This document shows positions 43,501-50,460 of a stretch of 64,000 nt of DNA, piece by piece; within the stretch, counting starts at the first letter, position 1; every line of letters starts with the position of its first letter. The notes below the pieces were generated by a model that was not told the origin of the DNA, ran no database searches, and worked only from the letters and a program-made list of their open reading frames with translations. A program made the translations under genes and the position numbers. This DNA is from CAVPDE01 sp964580575 (GTDB taxonomy: Bacteria; Desulfobacterota; DSM-4660; Desulfatiglandales; HGW-15), in NCBI GenBank assembly GCA_964580575.1, contig CAZOLJ010000004.1:1-64000 (forward strand), in the 5' to 3' direction.

Positions 43501-45430
43501 CCAGTGGACCTACCACGGCCAGGAGGCCTTCTCCATCAAGGCCTCTCATGCTCCTCTGTCCTTGACCGGCAGGTCCGGGCTTGAACTGGGGCCAGAGGAC
43601 GTGGTGGTGATCTCAGGCGGCGCCAAAGGGGTCACCTGGCACATTGCCCGGGCCCTGGCGGCCTTCAAACCCCGGATCGTGCTGCTGGGGCGGACCGAAC
43701 TGAACCCTGCAGCGTCCTACAGCGCCCTCCGCAACGCCGAAGCTCCTGCTGAAGGCGCCTTACGTCGCCTATTCAAAAAGAAAGAGCCTGTCCCAAAGGC
43801 CGACCAACCTGAGAGTCAGACCTCGAGCGCCCTTGCAGGTTTGGACATTGCGCGCAACGTGTCCCGGCTCTCCGCTCTTGGGATCAAGGTCTCCTACCTT
43901 TCCTGCGACGTGGCAGATCCCCGCAAGGTGGCACAGACGCTCGACCAGGTGGTGAAACAGTATGGCAGGATTGACGGGATCATTCACGGGGCCGGTATCA
44001 TCCGGGACAGCTTCCTGGAGTTCATGACGCCCGAGGATTTCACCAAGGTCATGGAGGTCAAGCTCCTGGGGGCATGGAACCTTTACCGCGCCTCCAAGGA
44101 CCGCGGCCTGCGGTTTTTCGCAGCCCTCTCCTCGCTTGTGGCGATCCAGGGCAATGTCGGCCAGGTCAACTACTGCAGCGCAAACCGATCGCTTTCCGCC
44201 ATGCTGCGATCGTGGAGCGTCTCCCACAAGGGCCTGGTGTCAAAAGCCTTCATGCTGCCGCCCATCGAGGGCACCGGCATGGCTGATGACCCGGAGGTCA
44301 AGGCTCTCATGAAGCTCAAAGGGTTGGAGTCCGCCTTTGTGCACGCAGACGAGTTCGCCCAGATTTTCTGCCGCGAGCTGTTCCTGGGGCCGGCCCAGCA
44401 GCCTTGGGTGATCCTGGCCCGCACCTTTCCGTCCGTCAAGAAGACCATGGTGGAAGCGAAGGAATCGAGCGAGGACAAGGCGAGCCCATGTGCCGGGGGA
44501 GTCCGTTTGGAGCAGAAGGACCTCCCTATGATCGGGACCGTGGAAACCCTGGACCTCAAGGCCGGCGAACTGGTGGCCAAACGGACCTTTTCGCGGGCTT
44601 ACGACCTCTGGATCGAAGATCACAAGCCTTTCAAGCTCCTGAAGCACCCTTTAGTTTCAGGGATCATGGCCGTCGAGACCTTTCTGGAGGCAGCCCATCT
44701 GCTCTATCCGCATCTGAATGTGCTAGGTGTGCGGAGGCTGAACTTCAAGGACATTCTGGAGTGTCCTCCGGACACAGGGCGGGAGGCCCGTATCCTCTGT
44801 CGGAGAGAGGAGGATCCCAGTCACGATGTCCGCTGTCACGTCGAGCTCTCCAGTGCAGGCCTCTCTCCTTCGGGTCGCCTTTTGGACACCTGGTCCACGA
44901 ACTATCTTGGACAGGTCATTCTCGGGCCCCGGATCACCCCTCTTTCCCCCTTACCTGAGTTCGCCATAAATGCGAAGGACCTGGATACGCGTCCCATGGA
45001 CGCCCATGAGATCCAGGAGAGCTATGAAAATCGCACCGGCCTTCGTGGACGCTACCGCGTCCTTGAGAAGATCCACGGCACAGGGCCAGGAATCATGAAA
45101 GGAGCCATGGTTTACAAGGACCAGGAGGACATGGCCGGTTTGGGCCCTGCCCGTTACCACTACTCGCCCTATCTGCTGGAAGCCCTGATGCACCTTTTCG
45201 CGTTCTACGCTGCCCTCCGGCAGGAGAGTGGATCCTCGGAGGTGCTTCCCGCGGGTATGGAGGAAATGCGTTTCACCCGGCCGGCCCGGAATGGAGAGCG
45301 CTTCACCCTCGAAGCCAGGCTCCGCTCCCGTGACGATCAGGGCTTCACGTGGGACGCCCGTGCCTTGGACGAGAGCAACACCCCCATCATGCAGGTCCTT
45401 TCCATGCGCATGAATCGGTTCAGTCAGTGA
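37517..45430 (+). CDS. Giant PfaA/PfaD-like lipid synthase: NMO-KS-AT-ACP-KR-DH
   Basis: This protein is about 2637 residues from ATG 37517; TTG 37475 is possible but lacks a ribosome site. The order is: a TIM-barrel-like half; a nitronate-monooxygenase/PfaD-like FMN domain (38550-39480, with N-E-S-G-G-H-V-G and L-A-G-G-I-F-N); KS (39610-41010, Cys codon 40214, His codons 40637 and 40745); AT (41280-42180, G-H-S-L-G with Ser codon 41543, His codon 41861); one carrier domain (about 42570-42800, Ser codon 42677 in I-R-S-S instead of D-S-L); KR (about 43590-44330, G-G-A-K-G-V-T, Tyr codon 44171); and a C-terminal dehydratase-like hot-dog region (44550-45430, W-I-E-D-H-K-P). PUFA-type synthases spread these over several proteins and carry many tandem ACPs, so a single-chain, single-ACP version is unusual. 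The product is unknown. Confidence 0.9.
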   Translation: MPRTQSNSVLAFLWRPNEITPAVVDTARRTSTVALFDISKDRTGNLAKPLKDAGAKDVKISAEHFMEPAIERFLQDSNVSTLWVEFHPAFGPCPAEAFLERVKELSARITCIPISGDPDFLSLALQSKWHAQAVAIKGSEASGFVGNESAGVLYSTLREMAGQGAQKSGLILWGGVATPEAAAAFLCTGARGIVFESLHWQTDLVSANPNLKERLSRVRPEHSAVVGTTLGVSCRFFDKGNSVAVKELKQYADTLLDREIADQDRRAFARKVEERVVPALERELGRQELVFLGPEAAFAEAFAGRFGRSTRQAIEGFAREVSSLCRQAPPKRDALVENSAAKSLGTRYPFIQGAMTWISDIPEFALAVSEAGGLPTLALGVKTRVDIEQDLARLKEVMGEHPYAVNFVALPENPRLEEQLAWIDQTRPPFAVIAAGDSSYAARLQERGIQAIYVASSEGLLRMAFEAGVRFVVLEGNESGGHVGEHSTLTLAQMALELRRREPELFRDRHLVLAGGIFNRESVLRAFMLGADAVQMGTAYLATREIVSTRALSPLYQRLILNSRPGMTAVSGESVGLRVRSLKTPKVEAIRTLEREWASGRHDESSFRMRLEALGANSLLVAARGIDHPRGRVMDEESCLREGQFMSGSISGALHRVLTVSEFHRDLVEGPLELTLPEWEERPAPAPAARSRTREDRERLAVTGMALVNSLGNSPREILEASVAMRSGIATVPPSRWDHSLYYDPDPRARGKTYCKVGAFQNLSVSRKELGIAPQDFRSMADSTRLTLWLAEEAIKQSGLLESGIPRERIGVLISQNSGEGAATITDLVFDVNYHDIIRSLREIIPTTPELEKAIRERIQAGRLTVDDTTLLGRLNCAAGGFVCNRYGLRGPSYAVSAACATSLVALFNALQMIRNDILDAAVVGGGEEFLHPSHYLEFSALKALAGLSGVEGPAQESSRPFDAQRDGMVLGEGGGMIVVERESVAKKRGAPIHAYITGIGASNNDRGMVESLAETQLIALRGSFRDTGYGPEQVDMVECHATSTVQGDVEEVKALKSLFPSSKRTVLTSFKSQIGHTLGASGVNSLIRGVCAMQAGLFPPTLNYRTRDPQVDLEAGGFHVLLQPEEWPQPPDRPRRLEVNAFGFGGANYVVQLEECREASGRVMISAPLTERLEPPKPSGQAARPSIQGVSFFRAQVAGRSYRLGVVASGEKEARSRVEALPPAENGGIFSDKSLRTMARQGIFAAPADDPQKPLAFIFTGQGSQYAGMSKELYDTFPEIRRWMDKIAAVAEFDLLDLLFHASVEDLQKTRWQQPALYTMEYAMVQYLIAMGAKPLAMAGHSLGELVAMSTAGIFTYDDGFRIVNKRAQCMDKASGLRGDPGTMIAADAPMDYLEQKVAGWENVYFTNYNSPHQVVLGGDTQPLLALLQEIKSEGYRATQLKVSMAFHSPIMKVIHDEMAAFVSDIAFHPARIPVISNTTMKPYPNDPDQMRRILMAHLESPVHWMQNVRTLWEDFSIRTFVEIGPADTLCSLVGQTLDKPLCVPTCMPEAEAQTYRSGVAQLHALGHLEQEEIPLTEKTDQLAVPSPAPAITVRSTSEDRLAAIVQREINAFVLKSFGEYIKPLVVAAIRRELDPSFTLESLDRSLGTLPVAPPLPQAKPLAKAEAPAALPSREAEAKGPKEAVDYVEQMIRIIMNATGYERDEIEPDMDIRQDLAIRSSRLPVIMDEVERRFNIPVNVEDFVGLRTVREIANCIEKLAGGPGKEAPAAQPFQQAPPAAAPKNSAAPSAEEEARPIESIRRMVLEEVALPHGAVHPLTPAPGQEVAVLRMSPGSTLAADVSRHLEGKWKVKSLFLDYSGQGDGSAFDLRASKGAQKAEQRLKEARSLAGLVLVLEGELRSVLSGAEDIAAFLSGFFRCLKAVMNSKSKPFCLVLLRGVQPETPGAVTAEGILGMFLAAAHEYPSVLFRSVSLDANTDFPSAMDRALDTGNPIIQWTYHGQEAFSIKASHAPLSLTGRSGLELGPEDVVVISGGAKGVTWHIARALAAFKPRIVLLGRTELNPAASYSALRNAEAPAEGALRRLFKKKEPVPKADQPESQTSSALAGLDIARNVSRLSALGIKVSYLSCDVADPRKVAQTLDQVVKQYGRIDGIIHGAGIIRDSFLEFMTPEDFTKVMEVKLLGAWNLYRASKDRGLRFFAALSSLVAIQGNVGQVNYCSANRSLSAMLRSWSVSHKGLVSKAFMLPPIEGTGMADDPEVKALMKLKGLESAFVHADEFAQIFCRELFLGPAQQPWVILARTFPSVKKTMVEAKESSEDKASPCAGGVRLEQKDLPMIGTVETLDLKAGELVAKRTFSRAYDLWIEDHKPFKLLKHPLVSGIMAVETFLEAAHLLYPHLNVLGVRRLNFKDILECPPDTGREARILCRREEDPSHDVRCHVELSSAGLSPSGRLLDTWSTNYLGQVILGPRITPLSPLPEFAINAKDLDTRPMDAHEIQESYENRTGLRGRYRVLEKIHGTGPGIMKGAMVYKDQEDMAGLGPARYHYSPYLLEALMHLFAFYAALRQESGSSEVLPAGMEEMRFTRPARNGERFTLEARLRSRDDQGFTWDARALDESNTPIMQVLSMRMNRFSQ

Positions 45431-45444
45431 GATGATGGAAACCC

Positions 45445-46230
45445 ATGAGAGTTGATACAAACGAAATGAGCCCTTTTGCAATAGAACGCGCCCCCTCCCC
45501 TCTCCCCTCTCCCCCGGCTTGGGGTCTATGTCAGAATGTCATTTCGAGGCGAAAGCCGAGAAATCCTGGTTCTTCACAAAATCTGCCCCTCCCCGATTGC
45601 GACACAGCCTCTTGGGTGAGAAGGCGGGGTGAGGAGGCTATACACACCTTGCAGCCTCTCGGGTTCCGGGGCTCTGTATTGTTTGCATCTGCTCCACCCG
45701 TGCATGGATCAGGGCTGCACCTGGCCCTTGGCCTGCTCGGGGCTCTGGCGCAGCTTGATTCCCGCTGGAGCGGGACCGGAAACGAGATGACCCTTCACAA
45801 AAGCGCTCTGGGAGCTCCATTTCTTCTTGTAAGGGACAGGGAAGGACCCTCCGTGTCCTTCAGCCACGGCAAGGGGCGGCTCTGGGCGGCCATGTCCGGC
45901 AAGGGAAATGTCGGCATTGACGTTGCCTACCCGGAGGAATTTGCGGGGACCTATCCTCTTCACCGAGCGTTCAGTGCCGAAGAACTGGAGTGTGCTGAAG
46001 CCCTTTGTCCTGACGACAAAGCCCGGGGCGCAGCCCTAATGTGGGCCGCAAAGGAGGCGTCGGTCAAGGCGACCGGGGCCGGCTTCAACTTCTTTGATCC
46101 CCTGGAAGTGCGAGTGGGGGCTCCCCTTGTCAGGGAACAGGGGATCCTCTTCGAGGTGTTGGCGGACCGACCCATTTCCATCTGGGTAAGAACAGAGGGC
46201 AGGGGCTGGCTTTCCGTGGCATTGGCTTAG
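45445..46230 (+). CDS. 4'-phosphopantetheinyl transferase-like protein
   Basis: This frame starts 14 bases after the synthase stop. The Sfp-type core begins only after about codon 68: V-S-F-S-H, then G-I-D-V-A-Y-P-E-E-F (metal Asp), then F-S-A-E-E-L and W-A-A-K-E-A-S-V-K-A-T-G-A-G-F, the W-x-x-K-E-A motif of the family. The first 65 or so codons are encoded by a GC-rich repeat element and are low in complexity. A start at GTG 45616, or at TTG 45649 (11 bases after GGAGG), would give a normal-looking small PPTase. Expected role: to load phosphopantetheine onto the cluster's carrier domains. Confidence 0.8.
   Translation: MRVDTNEMSPFAIERAPSPLPSPPAWGLCQNVISRRKPRNPGSSQNLPLPDCDTASWVRRRGEEAIHTLQPLGFRGSVLFASAPPVHGSGLHLALGLLGALAQLDSRWSGTGNEMTLHKSALGAPFLLVRDREGPSVSFSHGKGRLWAAMSGKGNVGIDVAYPEEFAGTYPLHRAFSAEELECAEALCPDDKARGAALMWAAKEASVKATGAGFNFFDPLEVRVGAPLVREQGILFEVLADRPISIWVRTEGRGWLSVALA
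45489..45640. repeat. Repeat element overlapping the 5' end of the PPTase frame
   Basis: This is a C-rich stretch (CCCCCTCCCC, TCTCCCC), then a hairpin ATTTCGAGGC-gaaa-GCCGAGAAAT (45541-45564, 8 of 10 pairs). A G-rich end follows (GGCGGGGTGAGGAGG). It resembles dispersed REP-like elements and relates to the C/G-rich stretches at 8451 and 46431. Confidence 0.65.
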
Positions 46231-46566
46231 TCCATCGAGTCCTGAATTCGATGACGAATTTATTCCCTCAGGACTGAGGCTCCACCCGGCGATCGGGTGG
46301 CTTCGGAGAGCTCGCTCGAAGGGGGCACTGCTGGCTTGCTCAGATTATCGGAACTTCCAGAAGACTTCCTCCCCCTCGACGTGGGAGGTAAGGTGGGGGT
46401 GGACAAGGCTGCATGAAATGCCATCGCTTTACCCCCCTCCCCTGTCCCTCCCACCAGGGGAGGGAAATTTCTTGTAGAAGCCTTCTTGCACACCGGATCA
46501 GTCGAACGTATCCGGGTCCTCCACCAGAGGCGCAGAGGATATTGAACGCTAACGACTGGGGATAAG
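46231..46566. repeat. 336-base spacer with repeat elements
   Basis: There is no gene. An inverted pair CCACCCGGCGATCGGGTGG (46281-46299) can fold. Further on, CTTCCTCCCCCTCGACGTGGGAGG (from 46365), and then CCCCTCCCCTG with CAGGGGAGGG (about 46434-46463), form GC-rich hairpins like those at 8451 and 45489. These elements lie between the PPTase and LpxL-like genes, so co-transcription of the two is uncertain. Confidence 0.6.
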
Positions 46567-47460
46567 ATGATAGACGAGATCCTTTACAGGCTCATCCGTT
46601 TGACCATCCGCATGATGTCCCATATTTACTACCCCCTCGCGCAGCATATCGGAAGGGGATGGGGGACGATCGCTTATCTCATACCCATGAGCAGGAAAAA
46701 AGTGGCTCTGGAGAACATCAGGCAAAGCTTTCCTGCCCTCACGAAAAGGGAAGCAAGAAGGCTCCTCAGAAGGGTGTACCTGCACTGCGGCCAGATGTTC
46801 TTCGAAATCCCTCACATCTTTCGCATGACCCACAACACCCTTGACCGCTACGTGACCTTGGACGGAGAGGAAAATGTGGTCAACGCCTTGAGCAGGAACA
46901 AAGGTGTGTTTTTTCTTACCGCCCACTTCGGGAATTGGGAGTTCCTGTGCGCCGCAGGTTCCCTCATGACCGGGAACCTAGCCGTCATAGCCAGACCCGT
47001 TGATTTCAAGCCTTTTGATCGCGTGATCGCCGAGATCCGCACCCTTTTCGGCACCGAGGTGATTCTCAAGCAAAAGGCCCTGAGGAGGGTTCGGGGTGCG
47101 CTGAGAGAAAACAAGCTCATCGGCATTCTGCTGGATCAGAATGTGGACTGGTATGAAGGCATTTACGTTCCCTTCTTCGGCCGGTGGGCCTGCACAAACA
47201 AAGGACTGGCAATACTCGCGGTGATGACCGGAACGCCCGTGGTGCCCGCTTTCCCGGTCAGGCAGAAAGACGGACGGTACCGTATCATCTTTGAAAAGGA
47301 AGTGGAACTCCGGCAAACGGGAGACAGGACGAGGGACATCGAGGAGAACACCGAACTATTCACAAACATCATCGAGAAGTATGTGAGAAAATACCCTGAC
47401 CACTGGTTCTGGTTTCACAAGAGGTGGAAGACGAAAAACTACTGTCCCCTACCCCGATAG
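46567..47460 (+). CDS. LpxL/HtrB-family lipid A acyltransferase
   Basis: This 297-residue membrane-associated acyltransferase has the catalytic H-x-x-x-x-E motif as T-A-H-F-G-N-W-E near residue 118. It also has I-L-L-D-Q-N-V-D-W-Y-E-G-I-Y-V-P-F-F-G and the C-terminal Y-P-D-H-W-F-W-F-H-K-R-W-K, all LpxL hallmarks. LpxL enzymes add secondary acyl chains from acyl-ACP to Kdo2-lipid A precursors. The length is normal. Placed after the synthase, ACP and PPTase genes, it is the best candidate to move the special acyl chain onto lipid A, though this link is inferred. Confidence 0.9.
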   Translation: MIDEILYRLIRLTIRMMSHIYYPLAQHIGRGWGTIAYLIPMSRKKVALENIRQSFPALTKREARRLLRRVYLHCGQMFFEIPHIFRMTHNTLDRYVTLDGEENVVNALSRNKGVFFLTAHFGNWEFLCAAGSLMTGNLAVIARPVDFKPFDRVIAEIRTLFGTEVILKQKALRRVRGALRENKLIGILLDQNVDWYEGIYVPFFGRWACTNKGLAILAVMTGTPVVPAFPVRQKDGRYRIIFEKEVELRQTGDRTRDIEENTELFTNIIEKYVRKYPDHWFWFHKRWKTKNYCPLPR

Positions 47461-47530
47461 CTGCACCTCTGCCCGCGCAACCCCCTATTGCCCCGACCGC
47501 CGTCCCCAGTCCGGGCTGTAATTCGCTTTG

Positions 47531-47559
47531 TTGACAAGCCGCCCAATTGCCATCAGAAT
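47531..47559 (+). promoter_or_regulatory. Candidate promoter of glpK
   Basis: TTGACA (47531-47536) and CAGAAT (47554-47559) are spaced by 17 bases, 35 bases before the glpK ATG. Confidence 0.5.
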
Positions 47560-47593
47560 GCCCGTGAACGAAAACAAAGGGACAGGTTGAAGC

Positions 47594-49111
47594 ATGGAAA
47601 AATTCATCGGTGCAGTGGATCAGGGCACAACGAGTACTCGGTTCATCCTTTTTAATCACAGCGGCGAGATCGTCGGAGCAGAGCAAAAGGAGCACAGGCA
47701 GATCTTCCCAAAATCCGGGTGGGTGGAGCATGACCCAATGGAGATCTGGAGCAACACACAGCACGTCATTCGCGCCGCCCTAGCGCGAGCGGGAATCCAA
47801 GGTTTGGACCTGGCTGCCATCGGTGTGACGAACCAGCGTGAGACCACGGTGGTGTGGGACAAGAAAACGGGGCAACCTTACTTCAACGCCATTGTGTGGC
47901 AGTGCACGCGCACCCACGAGATTTGCCGGGACTTGATCACCCATTATGGGCAGGAAGCCTTTGAAGCCAAGACCGGCTTGCCGGTTGCAACCTATTTTTC
48001 AGGACCCAAGCTTAGGTGGATTCTGGACAGCGTTCCTGATGCCGCGCGTGCCGCCCGGAAAGGCGACGCGCTTTTTGGAACGGTGGACACTTGGCTCATC
48101 TGGTGGCTCACCGGAGGGCCCCACGGCGGAGTGCATGTCACGGATGTCACCAATGCGAGCCGCACCATGCTCATGGACCTGGATGCCCTTGAATGGGAGG
48201 AGAGCATTCTCCGGGCTCTGGATATCCCCAGGCCCCTGCTGCCCAGGATCGTTCCTTCCATCGACAGAAGTGTTTGGGGATATACCTCAAAGGACGGCCC
48301 TCTGGGACACCTTGTGCCTGTCTGTGCTGCTCTGGGGGATCAGCAGGCGGCCCTGGTGGGGCAAACGTGCTTTCAGAAGGGAGAGGCCAAGAACACCTAT
48401 GGGACAGGGTGTTTTCTCCTCATGAACACCGGTTCCGTGCGCGTCCGATCCAGGCACGGATTGATCACGACGGTGGGGTACCGAATCGATTTGCAAGCCC
48501 CCGTGTATTGTCTGGAAGGCTCTGTGGCCGTGGCAGGGGCACTCGTTCAGTGGCTGCGCGACAACCTGGGGATCATCGCAAAGGTGCCCGAGGTCGAGGA
48601 CCTCGCCAGGACTGTAGACGACAACGGAGGGATCTACTTTGTTCCGGCCTTCTCAGGGCTCTTTGCTCCCTATTGGCGTGCGGATGCAAGAGGCGTGATC
48701 GCCGGACTCACGCGCTTTGTGAATAAGGGGCACATGGCGCGTGCCGTGCTGGAAGCGAGCGCCTTTCAAACCAAAGACATCGTTGAAAGCATGAACCAGG
48801 ACTCAGGCGTTGCCTTGCGAAGCCTCAAGGTGGATGGGGGCATGGTAACCAATGAACTTCTCATGCAGTTCCAGGCGGACCTGTTGAACGTGCCCGTCAT
48901 TCGCCCCAAGATCACGGAGACGACAGCGCTCGGGGCGGCTTATGCCGCAGGACTCGCTGTAGGGTTCTGGCCGGATCTTGAAAGTCTTCGCCGGAACTGG
49001 ACCATGGATAAAACGTGGCTTCCGGCCATGCCGCAACAAGAGAGGGGGAAAAGATACGGCGAATGGAAAAAGGCCGTTGAAAGAACATTCAGCTGGGTTG
49101 ACGGGAAGTGA
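47594..49111 (+). CDS. glpK: Glycerol kinase GlpK
   Basis: This 505-residue FGGY-family kinase makes sn-glycerol-3-phosphate from glycerol and ATP. Features are A-V-D-Q-G-T-T-S-T-R (phosphate 1 loop), N-Q-R-E-T-T-V-V-W-D, D-V-T-N-A-S-R-T-M-L, G-D-Q-Q-A-A-L-V-G, T-Y-G-T-G-C-F-L-L-M-N-T-G and V-D-G-G-M-V-T-N. The length is typical. It could supply glycerol-3-phosphate for membrane lipids, which fits its position beside the acyl-lipid cluster. However, it has its own promoter, so a functional link is only suggestive. It converges with the TraB-family gene. Confidence 0.95.
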   Translation: MEKFIGAVDQGTTSTRFILFNHSGEIVGAEQKEHRQIFPKSGWVEHDPMEIWSNTQHVIRAALARAGIQGLDLAAIGVTNQRETTVVWDKKTGQPYFNAIVWQCTRTHEICRDLITHYGQEAFEAKTGLPVATYFSGPKLRWILDSVPDAARAARKGDALFGTVDTWLIWWLTGGPHGGVHVTDVTNASRTMLMDLDALEWEESILRALDIPRPLLPRIVPSIDRSVWGYTSKDGPLGHLVPVCAALGDQQAALVGQTCFQKGEAKNTYGTGCFLLMNTGSVRVRSRHGLITTVGYRIDLQAPVYCLEGSVAVAGALVQWLRDNLGIIAKVPEVEDLARTVDDNGGIYFVPAFSGLFAPYWRADARGVIAGLTRFVNKGHMARAVLEASAFQTKDIVESMNQDSGVALRSLKVDGGMVTNELLMQFQADLLNVPVIRPKITETTALGAAYAAGLAVGFWPDLESLRRNWTMDKTWLPAMPQQERGKRYGEWKKAVERTFSWVDGK

Positions 49112-49290
49112 GCGCTGTCCTTGCACAGCGGCTCCTTTTGAAATGGGTGTTTCAGAATTCGCAGCAAAACGCTCTTGGGGGACAAGAATACGGTCTTCTT
49201 TTTGAGAAGCGCAATCCACACAGCTTGCCGTTGTGTGTCAACAAACCGGCGTCCGCCGTTAAAGCGCCTCAAAGCCCAAGCCCACGGTTG

Positions 49291-50454
49291 TTAAGCCAGC
49301 ACCTTGACCATGAGAGGGATGGCGACGAAGGTGCCGAGGGAGGCGCCCAGGTTGGTGAAAACCACGACCAGAAGGATCCGGGTGATCTTGTTGCGCCAGA
49401 ATCCCTTGAAGGAAGCGATGTCGTCCAGGAGGCTCTCGAAATCCTTGACCTTGGGTTTGGCAATGGCCGCTTCCACCAGTCCCGACACCCATCCGGCCGC
49501 AATCAGCGGGTGAAGCGTAGTAAAAGGAGCTGCAGCCGCTGCAGAGAAAATCGTAAGGGGATGTCCGAGAGCCGCGGCTGCTCCCAGGGCGGCGAGCACT
49601 GCGGTTGTCAGGGTCCACCATTTCACCATCTGGGCGGTTGCCATCATTCCTGAATAGAAGAATCCGAAGAGGATCAGTCCGACGATGAAACCCGGGATCC
49701 CCCATCCGAGGATCTTGCCCAGTTTGCCTTTGGGAGGGAGTTGCTCCAAGGAGGCCAAATCCACTTCCTTGTCCCAGGAACTTAGAATACCCGGGACATG
49801 CCCTGCCCCGACCACGGCCACAATCCGGTTTCCGGGCGCGTGGCGAATCTTGTGACTGAGATACTGATCTCTTTCATCGATGAGGATTCTCCTCACTTCA
49901 GGAAGAACCTCCCCGATTTCGGAGAGGAGCGTATCCAGAACATCTTTCTTTTTCATCTCCTCGATCTGCTCCTGGGTGATCTCATCCACTTCCCAGACGG
50001 AAGACAAAATCTCGGTCAGGAGTTTCGTCTTTTTCCAGAACCCCATGAGGCGCCAGGTGCGAGACAGGGTGATCCGGATGTCCCTGTCTGCCAGATGGAC
50101 AAGGGCCCCTGCCGCCTCGGCCGATCGAATGGCCTGGAGGATTTCCTCGCCCGGCCTGATTCCGAGCTTCTGGCCGATCTTTCTTTGAAAGCTTGCAAGG
50201 AGGAGGTTGGAGAGGAGGAGAAACGCTTTCTTGTCCTTGATCACCTTGAGGAGATCCGTGTTCTCCCACTTTTTTTTCTGAGTGAGAGAATCGTAGCGGG
50301 ACTCGCAGAGCTCCACACAGACCGTGTCCGGTTTCGTCTCTTCAATCACCCGGCTGACCAGGTCGGCGCTCTCCTGGGAAATGTGAGCGGTGCCGACCAG
50401 GATGATCTCTTTCCCTTCAAGGCGGAGCGGATGCACATTGGGATGTTCAACCAT
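49291..50454 (-). CDS. TraB/PrgY (TIKI-like) family membrane protein
   Basis: This is a 387-residue protein. The N-terminal about 230 residues are the TraB domain, with V-G-T-A-H-I-S near residue 21, V-E-L-C-E-S-R-Y and V-V-G-A-G-H-V-P-G, the conserved putative metal-binding His and Glu sites of this protease-like fold. The C-terminal part has about four hydrophobic segments (250-290, 300-345, 360-387), so it is membrane-anchored. In Enterococcus, TraB/PrgY shuts down pheromone; in most bacteria the role is unknown. It begins six bases after the M48 peptidase stop, so the two are probably co-transcribed. Confidence 0.85.
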   Translation of the reverse strand: MVEHPNVHPLRLEGKEIILVGTAHISQESADLVSRVIEETKPDTVCVELCESRYDSLTQKKKWENTDLLKVIKDKKAFLLLSNLLLASFQRKIGQKLGIRPGEEILQAIRSAEAAGALVHLADRDIRITLSRTWRLMGFWKKTKLLTEILSSVWEVDEITQEQIEEMKKKDVLDTLLSEIGEVLPEVRRILIDERDQYLSHKIRHAPGNRIVAVVGAGHVPGILSSWDKEVDLASLEQLPPKGKLGKILGWGIPGFIVGLILFGFFYSGMMATAQMVKWWTLTTAVLAALGAAAALGHPLTIFSAAAAAPFTTLHPLIAAGWVSGLVEAAIAKPKVKDFESLLDDIASFKGFWRNKITRILLVVVFTNLGASLGTFVAIPLMVKVLA

Positions 50455-50460
50455 AAGGTT

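Noticed and set aside
47594..49111. glpK as an integral member of the acyl-lipid cluster
   Set aside because: It has its own promoter and is a core gene in many genomes; adjacency alone is not enough.
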